DNA of 64,000 nucleotides from Penicillus capitatus (GCA_965649825.1 OZ287701.1:186001-250000); one strand, 5' to 3'. Shown: positions 45,426 through 57,144, counted from the stretch's first letter. Notes: generated from the sequence alone by a model not told the origin. Made by a program: numbers and translations.

Positions 45426-47211
45426 TTAACCCTCCTGTCCAAAGATGCGCACATTATGATCGACAGAGCCAACAGCCATCTTTAACGCACAGCCACTGAA
45501 CGCCACACAACGAACAGCGCCAGGAAACTCAGTGAATTGAGTGACGGGGGCGTAATCGTGCTCGGCATCGTAGAGGCGCACGTCCGACCCGCCAGCCGCC
45601 AGATATCGACCCGAACCATCATACTGAACACAACACAACGCCGCCCCATCATACGGTTTCAGCGCCCTAGATGCAGATGGGTGAGACTGGCAGAGGTATG
45701 GATGACAGGTATCATCCCACTTGAAGGACGCCATTGTACGCAAGTCCCAGAGTTTGATCGTCTCGGCTGTGGTCGAAGCCATGTGATAGCCGTTCTCGTG
45801 AAAAGCGAGCTTCTTAATGGCGTCTTCTTCGGCGAAGGATTTCACGATCTTCTGCTGGACGATGTCCCAGAGATGCAGATCTCCTGTTTCCGTTCCGCAG
45901 CCGGCGATGCGTCCGTCTGGCTGGAAGAGAGCGCAGGTGTAGGCGCTGTCCACCACCGGAGCTTCCAATCGCTCCAAACAACGTCCCTGTTCCAAATCGA
46001 TGCATCCAAGAGTGGCATCACGGGACGCCGAGAGGACGATGCGTCCGTTCTGAGCACAGGTGACGGCCACCACCTCTTCCTGATGGTCCTTAAGCGTGAG
46101 ACCGCATTTCATATCCCAGTTGTCATCCCCACGCATCCACACGCGGACGGACTTGTCGGCAGAGCACGAGACGAGAAGGGCGTCGCCAATCCACTCGATA
46201 CCGTTCACTCTTTTGAAATGCTCTTCGATGGACGACACAATACGACTGGAGCTCTGGTCAAAGATCTTGATGGTGCAATCCTCGCTGGCCGACGCGAGCA
46301 CCTCACTGAAGGACGGATGATAGATAACGCTCAAAATGCCACCCTATCTCACACTGTTCCAAAAAGTGTGAGATGAGAGGATGGGAACTTGTTTCGTAGC
46401 GTGGAGCGGTTGGCTCGTGAGTAAACGGTATTCTTGCAGGGCTTCGGGAGAGGCAACATCCTCCGCAACGACAAACGCTTCTCGTTCTTTAGCCGATTCC
46501 GTAGCGGCTGTCTCGATAAACTCACAGATCTCTTTCGTGATCCCCATATGCAGCTACGTCACACTTTTTTGTACCGACTTGTCCCATTCAAAAGAGTGAG
46601 ACTTTCTTGACTGGCTGATCCTCTTCCATTTCGTCTTCATCTCGTTGTCCCCTTTTGGAAGACTGAAGCTGCTTCAGCGTCTCCTTTGCGGCATCTCGTT
46701 CCCGAATGAGACGCGCGATCACGCGACAGGCGGCATCGTGTTGATATAGGGCATGACTGAGCTCTTGACGCGCCGTCGTTAGACTCTGCCGCAAAGAGAA
46801 ACATTCCAACATCAATCCATCCCACTCCTGTACAGCACACGTCACATCAGCACCCTATGCCTTCTGCATCGCCAGACGTCATGAAAAATGCTCAGCAGTC
46901 CTGGAATACTATTTGCTGCAGCAGAACGAGGCTTGGCCGTCTAGGAAGAGGCATCGTTGCCACGAGAGAGGTCCGAATGCTTATCAACTTTGTCTATCTT
47001 GATGTCCATAAGATCTTCGGTCGTCAATGGCTCTTTGGTGATAGGACAGACACCATGCTCTTCGATTTCGTGCAAGATCAGGCGTTTCTCAAACAACAAG
47101 CCGCTCTTCGCCGAGACGACGGGCGTGTCGGGCACATGACCCGAAACTATACAATCCACCGTCACGACACCTTGCTTCACGCCAGCGTCTTTCCTTACTC
47201 GCACACAGCAT
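45426..47211 (-). CDS. PRPF19: PRP19, U-box E3 ligase and spliceosome (NTC) scaffold
   Basis: Six exons (47211-47199, 47146-46989, 46940-46878, 46827-46603, 46553-46389, 46343-45426) join to 513 residues; human PRP19 is about 504. Exon 1 is only 13 nt, encoding MLCA plus one base. It was fixed by the join [16 protein letters not shown], the PRP19 N-terminus. Then come a U-box ([20 protein letters not shown]), the tetramerising coiled coil with the near-invariant [20 protein letters not shown], and a C-terminal WD40 propeller. Introns are 52, 48, 50, 49 and 45 bp, all GT-AG. Intron 46554-46602 begins GTCTCACTCTTTT and ends near AAAAGTGTGACGTAG. Intron 46344-46388 contains ATCTCACACT...AGTGTGAGAT, a near-hairpin. 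Intron 46828-46877 contains GATGTGACG. PRP19 drives catalytic activation of the spliceosome. Confidence 0.95.
46344..46388 (-). mobile_element. Inverted-repeat intron in PRP19, 45 bp
   Basis: Coding-strand sequence contains ATCTCACACT, a short spacer, then AGTGTGAGAT directly before the AG acceptor: a 10-bp perfect inverted repeat. Borders are set by [13 protein letters not shown]. Confidence 0.6.
46554..46602 (-). mobile_element. TIR-like intron in PRP19, 49 bp
   Basis: Begins GTCTCACTCTTTT and carries AAAAAAGTGTGACGTAG before the acceptor side: imperfect inverted repeats in which the left end supplies GT. Phase 0 between VKK and LHMGITKEI. Confidence 0.55.
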
Positions 47212-47293
47212 CGACGGCGCGATGTCTCTGAGTGATGTGACGTTCAAGGGAGGGGTGGGAGTGTTCGTTCCTATCCATCTACTACTGATCTCG
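47212..47293. promoter_or_regulatory. Very short divergent promoter (PRP19 / TRPB)
   Basis: 82 bp between the PRP19 ATG and the proposed TRPB ATG. It contains TGATGTGAC at 47233-47241. An even earlier in-frame ATG (47222) would leave about 10 bp, which seems too little. Confidence 0.4.
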
Positions 47294-49105
47294 ATGCTTC
47301 GTTTTCATCCCATTCGTCTACGATCGTTCGCTCCTACGAAAGCGAGGCGTCCCGTCCGTCGCTCGATCGGCGTTGAGCGTCGGATCATGAGTTCGGCGAC
47401 GGATGTGGCTGAAGTGAAGCGACCAGATAGAGAAGGGCGTTTCGGTCGCTTCGGCGGACAGTACGTTCCGGAAACGCTCGTTCAGAATCTCAGTCAACTC
47501 GAAACGGAATACCACGCAGCACGAGATGACCCTTCATTCCAAGCAAGCGTTGGCGGCGCAGTGGGATTCGGCTGATAGAGTGCAATGGCAGGCACAACTC
47601 GGAGAAGTGCTCCGTGATTATGTCGGACGTCCTTCTCCGCTGTACTTTGCACCCCAACTGTCGAAGCATCACAAGAGGTGCCGCCGAGATCACCTGGAAA
47701 ACGATCATGGTATTGACGGCAGGGACATCTATTTGAAGCGGGAAGATTTGAATCACACGGGAGCACACAAGATCAATAACAGCCTAGGACAGGCGTCTTG
47801 CATAGGCTGATGTGACAGGTCACTCAAATGGAATGATGATTTAGGTGCTGCTATGTCTGCGCATGGGCAAGGAGCGTATTATTGCTGAGACAGGGGCCGG
47901 ACAGCATGGATGTGCTACAGTATGCAAAAATCCATCTCATTCTTTCTCACTCTTTTATCAGGCTGCTGCCTGTGCAAAGTACGGTCTCGAGTGCCATGTC
48001 TATATGGGATCCAAGGTGATGGAGAGAGATATTTCAGTGTCGACAAAGAGTGAGAAGCGTGTCTGATGTGACAGGATATAGAACGCCAGAAACTCAATGT
48101 CTTCCGAATGCAGCTCTGTGGTGCAGAGGTCATTCCTGTCGATGCAGGAACAGCGACGCTCAAAGATGCGACATCCGAGGCAATTCGTGACTGGATTACG
48201 AACGTCGAGACGACACACTACTGCATCGGAAGCGTCTGTGGACCTCATCCCTTTCCCGAGATGGTCGAACCTGATCGTGATGTGACAGCTGCTGATGACG
48301 TTGCCTGACAGGTGCGAGATTTTCAGTCCATCATTGGCAAGGAGACACGAAAACAGCTGCAAGAAAAGATTGGCAGAGGACCAGATGTGCTGGTCGCTTG
48401 TGTTGGCGGAGGATCGAACGCGATGGGACTGTTTCATGAATTTGTGAACGATGCTGATGTGCGTCTGGTCGGCGTCGAAGCCGCAGGAAAAGGCGTCGAC
48501 AGCGGCCTTCACGCAGCCACTCTCACTCGAGTGCTATCCACATCCACAAATCACAGGTGCAAGCTTGGTCATAGGGGACGCCAGGTGTGTTGCATGGATC
48601 GTTCAGTATGTTGCTCCAAGATGAAGAGGGACAGATCATCGATCCTTTCTCTATCAGCGCAGGGTGCGTTTCTCTTAAGGTGTGGTGTGGATGGAGTGTG
48701 AGATAGGGATGATGCAGGTTGGATTATAGTGGTGTCGGGCCAGAGCATAGTTTTCTGCTCGAAGCTGGCAGAGCGGAGTACGCAGCGGTGACAGACGAAG
48801 AGGCGTTGCGAGCCTTTGAACAACTTTCGCGCCTCGAAGGCATTATTCCGGCACTGGAGACATCGCATGCCTTGGCTTATTTGGAAGTAAGGAGAAGAGA
48901 GTCCTCAGCTGTCACATCACATGACATCGCATCTTGTGCAGAAACTCTGTCCGACCTTGCCAGAAGATAGCGTCATCGTTGTTAACTGCAGCGGCAGAGG
49001 TGTGCAGCTCCAATGCCAAAATCTTTCTTATGACTCAGATGGTGAACTGCAGGAGACAAGGATGTCAACACAGCGATGAAGCATTTTGACTACGGTGAAA
49101 TTTAG
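47294..49105 (+). CDS. TRPB: Tryptophan synthase beta subunit
   Basis: PLP enzyme condensing indole with serine. Strong blocks: [29 protein letters not shown] (PLP lysine), [25 protein letters not shown] (phosphate loop), [19 protein letters not shown]; ends at 49105. I resolve eight introns: 47793-47844 (GC-AG), 47920-47961, 48028-48074 (GA-AG), 48264-48311, 48531-48574, 48664-48717, 48887-48941 and 49000-49052. At least four contain TGATGTGAC/GTCACATCA. Intron 48028-48074 is bounded by the direct repeat GATAT and ends CTGATGTGACAG. The frame slips by one base around 47535-47575 (DDPSFQ versus KQALAAQW), so a tiny intron, a sequencing error or a real frameshift must be present. The N-terminal leader rich in Arg ([20 protein letters not shown]) may be organelle-targeting; an in-frame Met at 47387 is an alternative. 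Confidence 0.9.
48028..48074 (+). mobile_element. Candidate introner-like intron in TRPB
   Basis: A 47-bp intron with direct repeat GATAT at both edges (48028-48032 and 48075-48079), internal AAAGAGTGAGA, and 3' end CTGATGTGACAG. The only splice compatible with [11 protein letters not shown]-type alignment is GA-AG, or an equivalent sliding within the repeat. The repeat looks like a target-site duplication. Confidence 0.55.
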
Positions 49106-49789
49106 ACATGCACGGAAAGAGGTAGATAGATTTATTCTCGGACTGGACTTGTTGGAAAATTACAAAGAATGGCAAGGCGAAATTCGTAATGTGTAAGGCT
49201 ATGTGTTGAAAATGGGTGTGATAAGGAGTCCTGCAGTTAGCCTTGCAGTTTGCTAACAGTCAGTGTCAACAATTCGAACAGTCGCGCACCGAGTGAGACG
49301 TGACCTTCATTCAAAGAGCCGACCAGACGAAAGGGTGTACAGGTATCCTTACAGAAGTTCAAAACAGGAGACACGCAACAGACGCGCCGAGAAACGATCT
49401 GCTTTCCGTGAGAGATTCTCAATGAACATTCACCATCGGAGGGCATCTTCCGATGCCTTCGAAAGGTAGCCGTCCTGAACGCCAGTCTAAAACGATGCAA
49501 GTGCCCAATGCTCGATTTCCGCAAACCGACAAGCGACAGAGCAGCCCCTGGGACAGTCGAGGCGCTCTTCCGCCGACTGACCCACGACATGATGCATGAC
49601 GACCGACGATTCTCCACGACGCGGCCTCTTCCATGCAGGGAGAAGTTCGTTGTGTGTTCGTTTCCACCAAATGTCTAACCGTCTGGCCAATCAGGTGCAT
49701 TGCGCCCCACGAGACGCATATCTCATCCACCCTTTCGCTCGCCGCTCCCTTATTCGTCTTCCATCGTCGTCTCCTTTACTCGTTATTCG
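49106..49789. other. Intergenic, no supported gene
   Basis: Short overlapping frames on both strands at 49.24-49.73 kb lack motifs. This is probably 3' flank of TRPB plus promoter of the first cysteine-rich gene. One GAGTGAGA copy lies at 49290. Confidence 0.5.
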
Positions 49790-50540
49790 ATGCCCATGAG
49801 GTCTTCCGTCATCGCCATCTTCTGGACATCCGTTGTCTTCGTCCCCTTCGCTGCGGGGCAATTCTGCACACACGAACAAATACGACTGAAAACGAGCAAA
49901 AGCGAAGAGCACTGCAGGCGGCACTGCTTCAAGTGTAAAACACTGTTGTCGATTCAACGATTCCGCTCACTATAAGTATCTTTCTCACACAGATTCCGAC
50001 GGCAACTTGGCATCGTGCTTCAGTTATGCCTACGATATAAGCAAGAAGACATGTACCGGCTACGTTTTTCGGTTCTTCGAGGATGAGAACGACCGGCTGT
50101 GTGGTGCAAATCTCGGAGGCGATCTTTCCGTGGCCAACACGACCAAAAGCAGAAACAAATCTGCCAGGGAAGCGCCAGGCGATTCCTCTCTTGAGGACGA
50201 CGACGATGTGGATACCTACTTCATCAATGATTACGATATCGGCGACGATGGGCACGACGATGATGTCGAAGAAACGAAGCGCCGTTCGGGATGTGTCTTG
50301 GTCGTGCGTGCACTCGGTGTTGTCGTCTCTACGAGGAAATGCAAAGAGAGATGTGCTGAGTGTAAGCGATATCACACTTTCAATTTCATGTGATCACACT
50401 TTGGAATGATGATCACAGTGGAAAGCAAACGATACGGTGGCTGTGCAGCATGGTTCTTTGATCCAAGTGAAGAAGAGTGTACCGGATTGCTGTCGCGCCG
50501 ATCCAAGGGCAACACTGTATGCGGTTCTATCTATAAGTAG
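49790..50540 (+). CDS. Secreted cysteine-rich protein A, two PAN/Apple-like modules
   Basis: Three exons (49790-49934, 49993-50361, 50419-50540) give 211 aa, both introns phase 1. A signal peptide (AIFWTSVVFVPFAAG) precedes module 1 (CTHEQIRL...C.RHCFK|YSDG...CTGYVF). A very acidic linker follows (EDDDDVDTYFINDYD), then module 2 (GCVLVVRAL...CKERCAE|LESKRYGGCAAWFFDPSEEECTGLL...CG). Each module has the C...CxxxC...C...C spacing of PAN-like folds and is split by an intron right after the CxxxC, exactly as in its two paralogs downstream. Likely extracellular carbohydrate or protein binding; the function is unknown. The in-frame Met at 49796 is an alternative start. Confidence 0.75.
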
Positions 50541-50614
50541 TTTTCCTTTTTAGCATAACACGATACAAGAGTGTGCGTTACTTTCGATTCGTGAAGCTTT
50601 TTTGCACACTGGGA

Positions 50615-52068
50615 AAGGCTCATTCACGTCTGTTGATTTGACGGGACGGATTGCTCTCCGTCCCGGCAGTACTAAACACCACCTACGTTCATGGAACCTT
50701 GTAATGATGCGAGAATGGAAAAGCACAATGCAAGAGGATCGCATCTGCGTCATTTTACGGCGGCGCATGTTCGCGATAGCATCTGAAAAGGGACAAACCC
50801 TACAGAGATATGAGTTGTCAAGAAGGACAGTCTATTAGAGAGCGTTTAACTTTGACGCACGTGTTCGCATCATTCCGTTACGGCGCTTCGACGAAATATG
50901 ACGTATTCTGACGTAAACACATGTCATGCCATTTTCTTGCAATGAGATTCCGCGCGGTACGCAGTCTTTTCTCCGTGAAGATTTGCAGAAATGATTCGCT
51001 GCGCATCACCTGCGCCGTGATTCGGCTACGATAAAAGACGCACCGTGTCGACCGGATGTCGACCGTGAACGCGTTTTCCTCCGCGACGTTGCCGTTATCG
51101 ATTGACTTGTCGATTGTCGAGAATACCATGACACGGCTCGCGTTTGGCACCGTCGCTTTCATCTTTGCATTCGCGCACGTCGTCTTCGGACAACCCAACT
51201 GCTATTATAAGAAGATTAAAATCGCTATCGCGCGAGACGAGGAGCGTTGCGCCGCAGCATGCAAAAACTGTAAGGCTGTCTCTATGACGTGTCTATCACC
51301 GTATTCACCGGGTTCCTTTTTGGTCAGACGCCAGTAATCTTGTCGGACCGTGTGTTGCCTATCTCTATGAAGGTTTTCAAGAGATCTGCACTGGATATGT
51401 TATCGACCGTCAAATCAATTATGCCTTTAACTTCTCCGAATGTGGCATCAACTATGAAGCCGATCTCACTTTACCGATAAACGAAGAATCGGCGCAGGAA
51501 TCGACGCGTAGCCCACCTGGATGCATGATAGACGGGGAAAACATCGGTGCCAGTGTCACAGCGCAAGACTGCGAAAACCATTGTCGCGCACGTAAGCCGC
51601 AGCAAGATGTGTTGTCTCTTGTGACGTTCGTCTGGCCATAGTGGACAGCGTCAGATTTGGAGGATGTGCTGCGTGGTTCCATAATCCGGAGATAGAACAC
51701 TGCGTTGGCTTGCTCTCTTACGGTGACAATGGAGAAGGCATTTGTGGACTCCCTCTCCCATAGATAGACCACTCTCTGTGCTACTCTCATTTTCAAGCCA
51801 CTCTGCATTTCTCCAGTAGTTTTTATTGAGTGAACGTCATCGCGCTCACCATCACCTGAAAGGAGTTCGTTAAAGCTGTTTAGGGAGACGAAGACATGAC
51901 AATGACGTTAAAAACGATGATGACGTTTACCATATCGTTGTAGCCCATCGTATCATTCATCGGCACGCGCATTAACGCTGGACGACAGTCTTTTGCAAAC
52001 TGCAATCTATAACAGATTTGAATCGTTCCCATTTTCAACCCTGTCTCTTTCTGTCATGCGATAGAATA
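50615..52068 (+). repeat. Segmental duplication, copy 1
   Basis: About 1.45 kb, containing cysteine-rich gene B plus 5' and 3' flanks, repeated in the same orientation at 59205-60657. Flank landmarks shared by both: ggaaccttgtaatgatgcgagaatgg at the 5' side and caatctataacagatttgaatcg at the 3' side. Confidence 0.9.
51128..51763 (+). CDS. Secreted cysteine-rich protein B, two PAN/Apple-like modules
   Basis: Exons 51128-51269, 51328-51591 and 51642-51763 join to 175 aa. Signal peptide (MTRLAFGTVAFIFAFAHVVFG), module 1 (QPNCYY...CAAACKN|YASNLVGPCVAYLYEGF...CTGYV), module 2 (GCMIDGENIGASVTAQDC...CRA|LDSVRFGGCAAWFHNPEIEHCVGLL...CG). Introns (58 and 50 bp) are GT-AG, phase 1, in the same positions as in paralogs A and C; the last exon is 122 nt in all three. 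An upstream in-frame Met at 51056 would bury the signal peptide, so 51128 is preferred. It lacks the acidic linker of A. Confidence 0.8.
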
Positions 52069-53869
52069 TAAGTCAGGCTTGGACAGTGATCTTGGCGGTG
52101 TTAGAAATGTGAGAAAAGTCTGTCATGATCGAATGAGGCGATGAGACTTCGCCACTCCTGAGATAAATAAGCTAAGTTACAATGCTTGCAAAGTTTGGTA
52201 TTTGGGTATTCGTCGGTTTTGTGGGTGTGGATATCACCTCAGCCGGAGCAGTGATATTCTGGTGCTTCATACCAACGCGTATATGTATTTGCCCGTGCAG
52301 TTCAAAAAAATATCACCTCTGTCTACAAGCTCTTTCAACAGTTCTTTGTTTGCTAATAACCTAAAACAGTTAAAGTCAATAAGAGAACCTGTCGTAGGGG
52401 TCAGCTGTTAACTTCACTGTCGTACCATCTGGACAACTGTCCCCCCTTCTGAGTCACATCAACGCCTAGATACTTATACGCGCCCTTGTATTGAACTCTG
52501 CGTCGTTTGTAACCATTCAGTGTTTGTAGCATCCTACCTCGACGGAACCATCAATCAATCTTTTCTCTGAACGGTGTCGCGTTGTCGATGAACGACACGA
52601 ATACGACGAAGGCGTATCGTTTAACAAAGACTATTCAAACAATAATTTTCTGAATCTATACAACTCTTTGGTCAGCTGCACGAAGGTGAACAGCTGTCCA
52701 CTGACAACGGCTAGCACTGTAGTACTCACGGCCGAAAGCGTTTACGAGACACCAACGAATCCATTATGTCCGAATGTGTCGTTCGCATAATTCGGTGACA
52801 ACGACAGCGCATCCGTCGGGATTCGATGAATTCTGTTTGTTCGTTTGACGGATAACGGTTCGCGGTTTAGTAATCCTCAACAGGGACATTTGACTGTCTT
52901 TACCCTCAACCTTCGAAGAGTGGTGCAATGGTTTCAAGGCTTAGTCTACGGACGTGGGAGTTGCGGCGAATAAGATTTTCGAATAACTCTTCACCGGAGC
53001 GATCGAGAACATTCTTCCACTGCTACAAAAGCCAGGAAGGCCCGAAAGGAGGATAGAAACGCTGCCATGTGCTTAGGGTTGTTAGTGAAACAGAGACAAG
53101 ATTTTTGACATCTAAGAAGCCTCAGGTTTCCGTAATAAGCCACAGCAGGAATCCTCCTCTTGGAAGCCTGGAGCTACACATTCGGACAACTCACTAAGGG
53201 AGTTATCCAGTTCGCTTTTTAATCGATTCCGTTCTACTGAGACATGGATAACTCTTGAGGCCTGACCGCTAAGAATTTGATGCGTTATTCTACCATGGCG
53301 TTGCCAAGTTTTGTGAGGTCTTTGAAAGCTTGGGGCTTTTGCAATACCTTGACCTGGGTTGTGCTCGAGAATGATCTCAAGTATACACTTGATAACATTA
53401 CTTGTATTGTCGGCGTTGACGAGGATCGCACAGATGAATTCTCTGAACCGAATGCGGTTTTTGAGAAGCGTGTAAGCGCGGAATTCGTTAAGGTCTTCAC
53501 GACTGCTTCGAAATCTAGGAGGTTAGTTTCCCAGTGTCGTCATTCTGTTCGAGATGTTCTAGACTCACAACAGACAATACTACGGCCTTGATGAATAAGC
53601 ACCGTTCCCCGGAGTTCTGTTTATTGCTCTGTGAGAAACGGAGTCTAAGACACCCCCGGACATAGCTCAACTGCTCTGCACGCGAGCCACCCGTGACGTA
53701 GCCGCTAGGAGACTGTTCCGCGACTACTCGGCGGAGCTCCCGAATCTGCAAGAACACGAACTCCGTGTCGCTTACATTGGTCTCGCTGGGCACCAACCGA
53801 AGGTAGACCAACACGAAGCGGGAACGCTCAACAAGCAGCAGCTGCTGGAAAGGATCACCATATATTTTC
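51830..53869. other. Repeat-rich intergenic DNA
   Basis: Includes the end of the segmental duplication, one half of a ~115-bp repeat pair (52600-52715) and fragments of unclear origin up to the LINE. A GTCACATCA copy lies at 52454. No gene is supported. Confidence 0.5.
52600..52715 (+). repeat. Direct repeat pair, copy 1
   Basis: Similar to 58225-58345 in the same orientation: gacgaaggcgta, caaagact.ttc.aacaata, tcagctgcacgaaggt.aacagctgtccactgaca. The two copies bracket the LINE. Confidence 0.8.
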
Positions 53870-56800
53870 TTGAAACGAAGAAGGGGGATGACTCGTGGGA
53901 CGAAGTATCGCAGAAGAGCGACCTTGGAGTCGGAGTCTTCGCAACCGAAGGAACAAGCAGTGGAATCGCAAGATCACTTACGCCCGCCGCCGCACTTCAC
54001 ATTCGGGGGGTGGACGGCATCCCTTGCCAACGGCCTCCAGATGGCACACTTTGCCCTAAAGAAAGCCAAGAGGAAAGGAGAAAGGCATGGGCGACAATAC
54101 GGTTCCATCCCGGCTTGCCTGCTCGAAGAGGTCGCCTCGGCAAGGACACACCTCCAATCCGTCATCCGAGCGCGTAAGAGAGAAGCATGGAGGGAGTTCT
54201 TGATTGACAACAGCATCACCACCAGGGATCTCTGGTCTACATAAAAAAGGCTGACAAAGCCTTCCGGGGTAACGAAGATCGCTTTCCTAACCACTGGGAC
54301 GGGAGAACTTGTGGAAGAACCACCCAAGATAAGCGAAATGCTATTCCAGAAGTTCTTCCCGACCAACCCCAATGCAGAACCGCAGAGAACTTACGCTGAG
54401 ACGTGTCCTCCGCCACCGGTGTCGGTAGCCGAAGCAAGAAGAGCATTTACCGGCGGTAGACTGTCTGCATCCCCTGGTCCTGACGGCCTCCCAAAGACCT
54501 TGATATCGCGCGCTTTCCGGATCTGACCGGAGGTTTTTGCGGCTATCGCCACAAGGTCGTTCCAGTTGGGCTTCCCGCCGCCGTCCTGGCAGCAATCTGA
54601 GGTAATTTGCATACCGAAGAAGCCGAACCCACACAATGAACTGTCTCTACTACGCCCAATAAGTCTCATTGGCTCAGTGACTAAGTGTGTTCACCAGATC
54701 GTGGCACAACGACTGGCCCAGTTCATCGAGTCCAAGAACGGCTTCTCCCCGCATCCCGTACTCAGAACAGCTGAACAATCTCAGACCAGGCAGCAAGCTT
54801 CATGAAGCTCATCGGCAGGCTTGCGTTACTCTTTCCAACAATGCGGCAACTCTCAGCGAGAAGGAACAAGAAAGAGTGAGACGCCAGAGACAGTTTGGAT
54901 TCAAATTCGGGAGAGGCACAGCGGATGCACTGGTGGAATCCACAGATTTCATCGAGCGGAACCTAGGGGCAGGCCGCGAGGTATATGGGGCAGCGTTGGA
55001 CATTAAAGGTGCCTTCGACAGTATCAGACCGACCGCGGTACTGGATGCATTAGAGCGTCTGGACACCCCTCCCTATCTCATGCGCTGGATACAATCCTTT
55101 TTCGGGAATAGAGAAGCCATGCTGGACATAGAAGGAGGATGCTTCACACACTCCCCGTCCATCGGGACCCCGCAGGGAAGCCCCCTATCCCCGTTGCTCT
55201 TTATAATAGGCATGAATCCGATCCTGGAGCTGATAGACGGTTTGGATGGACTTCATGCCCAAGCTTATGCTGATGACATTTTGGTCCTCAGTGCAGCCCC
55301 CTTCCGAAAGGGTAGCCCAGATAAGCTACAAGAGACTCTCGACCGAATGAATACTTGGGCACAAGATATGGGACTGGTCTTCGCACCGGAGAAAATTTTT
55401 CAGATCAGATTTGCGAAACGAAAAAGAAGACGCGACCCCCTCCCAATATTCCTGCGTAGCCAGCAACTCGTGAGGAAAGCTGCTGTGCTTTACTTAGGGG
55501 TATGGCTCGATGAGACGCTGTCCTAGAGTCCGCAAGTGGCCAGTGCAGCTGGGAAAGCCCGTGCGCGCTTGAACTGGATCCGACGAATGACCGAACCGAC
55601 TTGGGGTATGTTAACAGAAGCTGTCGAGAAACTGGTCAGTCGAGTCATGGAACCTGTGGCCTACTATGGAGCAGAAGTATGGCAAGTTGCGGCGTACAAC
55701 GAACGGAAGCTGCCCCCCCCCTGGTGAAAGCAATGCGACAAACCTGTCTACTTCTGTCTGGAGCATTCAGGACTACCTCCTACCCCTCGGCTTACACGCT
55801 CGCGGGCGCCCGCCCGCCCGCTTAACAAATCATACTGATGGGGGTACACCAACGGTTCTGGCCCCGCGGACCGGACACGCTGTCCGCTTCCTGATGGGAC
55901 GGCGGTCCGCGGGGGCCGACGGGTATAAAGCTGACGTCATGCCCTGCCTGTAGCATTTGCATTTGCTCAGGTTCGTCTCTCCGCTTCGCTGTGGCGCGAG
56001 CGCGCCGCGGTGCGTCTTTCGTTTGGCATCCCCGTCACATACAACAAGCGTTGTATTTCGACTCCAGGCGAAGACACAGAGTGCTGGCAAATCCGCTGTT
56101 CTACCAAGCAAGATCAGAACGTTCAGCGGGTCAGTGCTACCCCAGAATCGCATGGTCCCGCTGGCAAAGAGCGAACCCTCGAAAACCACTGGAAATCCTA
56201 CCTCGACAGATCCACCCCTGATCACCGCTCTCTCCTCACCATCTGGGCCTTCTAACAGGCTCCGCCCGACCCCGGACTCCGAACGCCCGGACTGGATACT
56301 GACTGTCTCGACGCAAAAAGACCGAATCCGCCACCGCCTCGGCACTAGCTGGGGACTATCGAAGGGCGACACCCGACATGGTGAAAGCCGGTGGCATCGT
56401 GATTGGACGTCGGCGGAGATCTCCACTCTCGTGGGACTGCGAAACAGTCTGCGCACACTCAGGAAGCTTTCGGCTCAGAAGGCTCAGAATCGAAGACAAA
56501 GCCTTGGCCTGATCCTGGACCGGGCCGGATCCAAACAGCAGCTCTCAGCTGGACCAACGTTTCAGAGGTCAGCATCCAGGTTCAACAAGAGCTTCTCGAC
56601 TGGTCTCTGGAAGGTCACTCGATCTTTTGGACGACCCAGAAATGGCAACCCGGCTCTCTCTCGCAATGGCAGAATGGCGCCGCGCGACTTCAATCACAGA
56701 GGAAAGTATTCGCGGGCCGAAGGGGATCCCCCGGACAGATCGTGTATCAGACAACGAATCTCGCACTACCTGAATGGCGAGGCGGAAAAAGACATCAGAC

Positions 56801-57144
56801 AGAGACTGACCAGCCATCACCTGACCGGCTATCTGACAAATTTCCGGCGTGGGCACTTCCCAGGGAAGTATCTGGAAAGACTTCAGACTTCAAGACTCTC
56901 GCAATTCGCAGCCAACCATTTCCCCTCGAACCAGTACCTCTTCAGATTCGGAGCTCTGGCAGAATCACCGGCCTGTGCATGTGGCGCTGCACTGGAAGAT
57001 AGAGACCACCTACTTATGGAATGTCCACTGCTCCAAGCGGGCCGGAGGAAGCTACAAAGACAGATAGCGGAAACGCTTTCCATCGCATGCATCTTGCAGC
57101 ACCCGAAGGAACTGTCGGAATTCGTAGAATGCATTGGTGACTAA
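53870..57144 (+). pseudogene. Non-LTR retrotransposon (LINE), broken
   Basis: Plus-strand fragments in order: an arginine-rich pre-RT segment (ARTHLQSVIRARKREAWREF); the RT N-terminus (LSASPGPDGLPKTLI, CIPKKPNP, LRPISLIGS); RT core with AALDIKGAFDSIRP (motif A), GTPQGSPLSPLLF (B) and YADDILVLS (C, catalytic Asp pair intact) at about 54.98-55.29 kb; a degraded RNase H/linker region; and a zf-RVT-like tail (CACGAALEDRDHLLMECP) ending near 57144. Stops or frame changes occur near 54.24, 54.52, 54.8, 55.52 and 55.73 kb, so it cannot encode a full protein. The RT core is open for 279 codons, so decay is recent. No poly-A tail is obvious. Confidence 0.9.

Noticed and set aside
45537-46376. 279-aa plus-strand frame
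   Set aside because: Antisense shadow of the PRP19 WD40 exon.
50878-51198. Minus-strand 106-aa frame repeated at 59472-59786 as a conserved gene
   Set aside because: It is conserved only because the whole segment is duplicated; it lies antisense to the signal-peptide exon and promoter.
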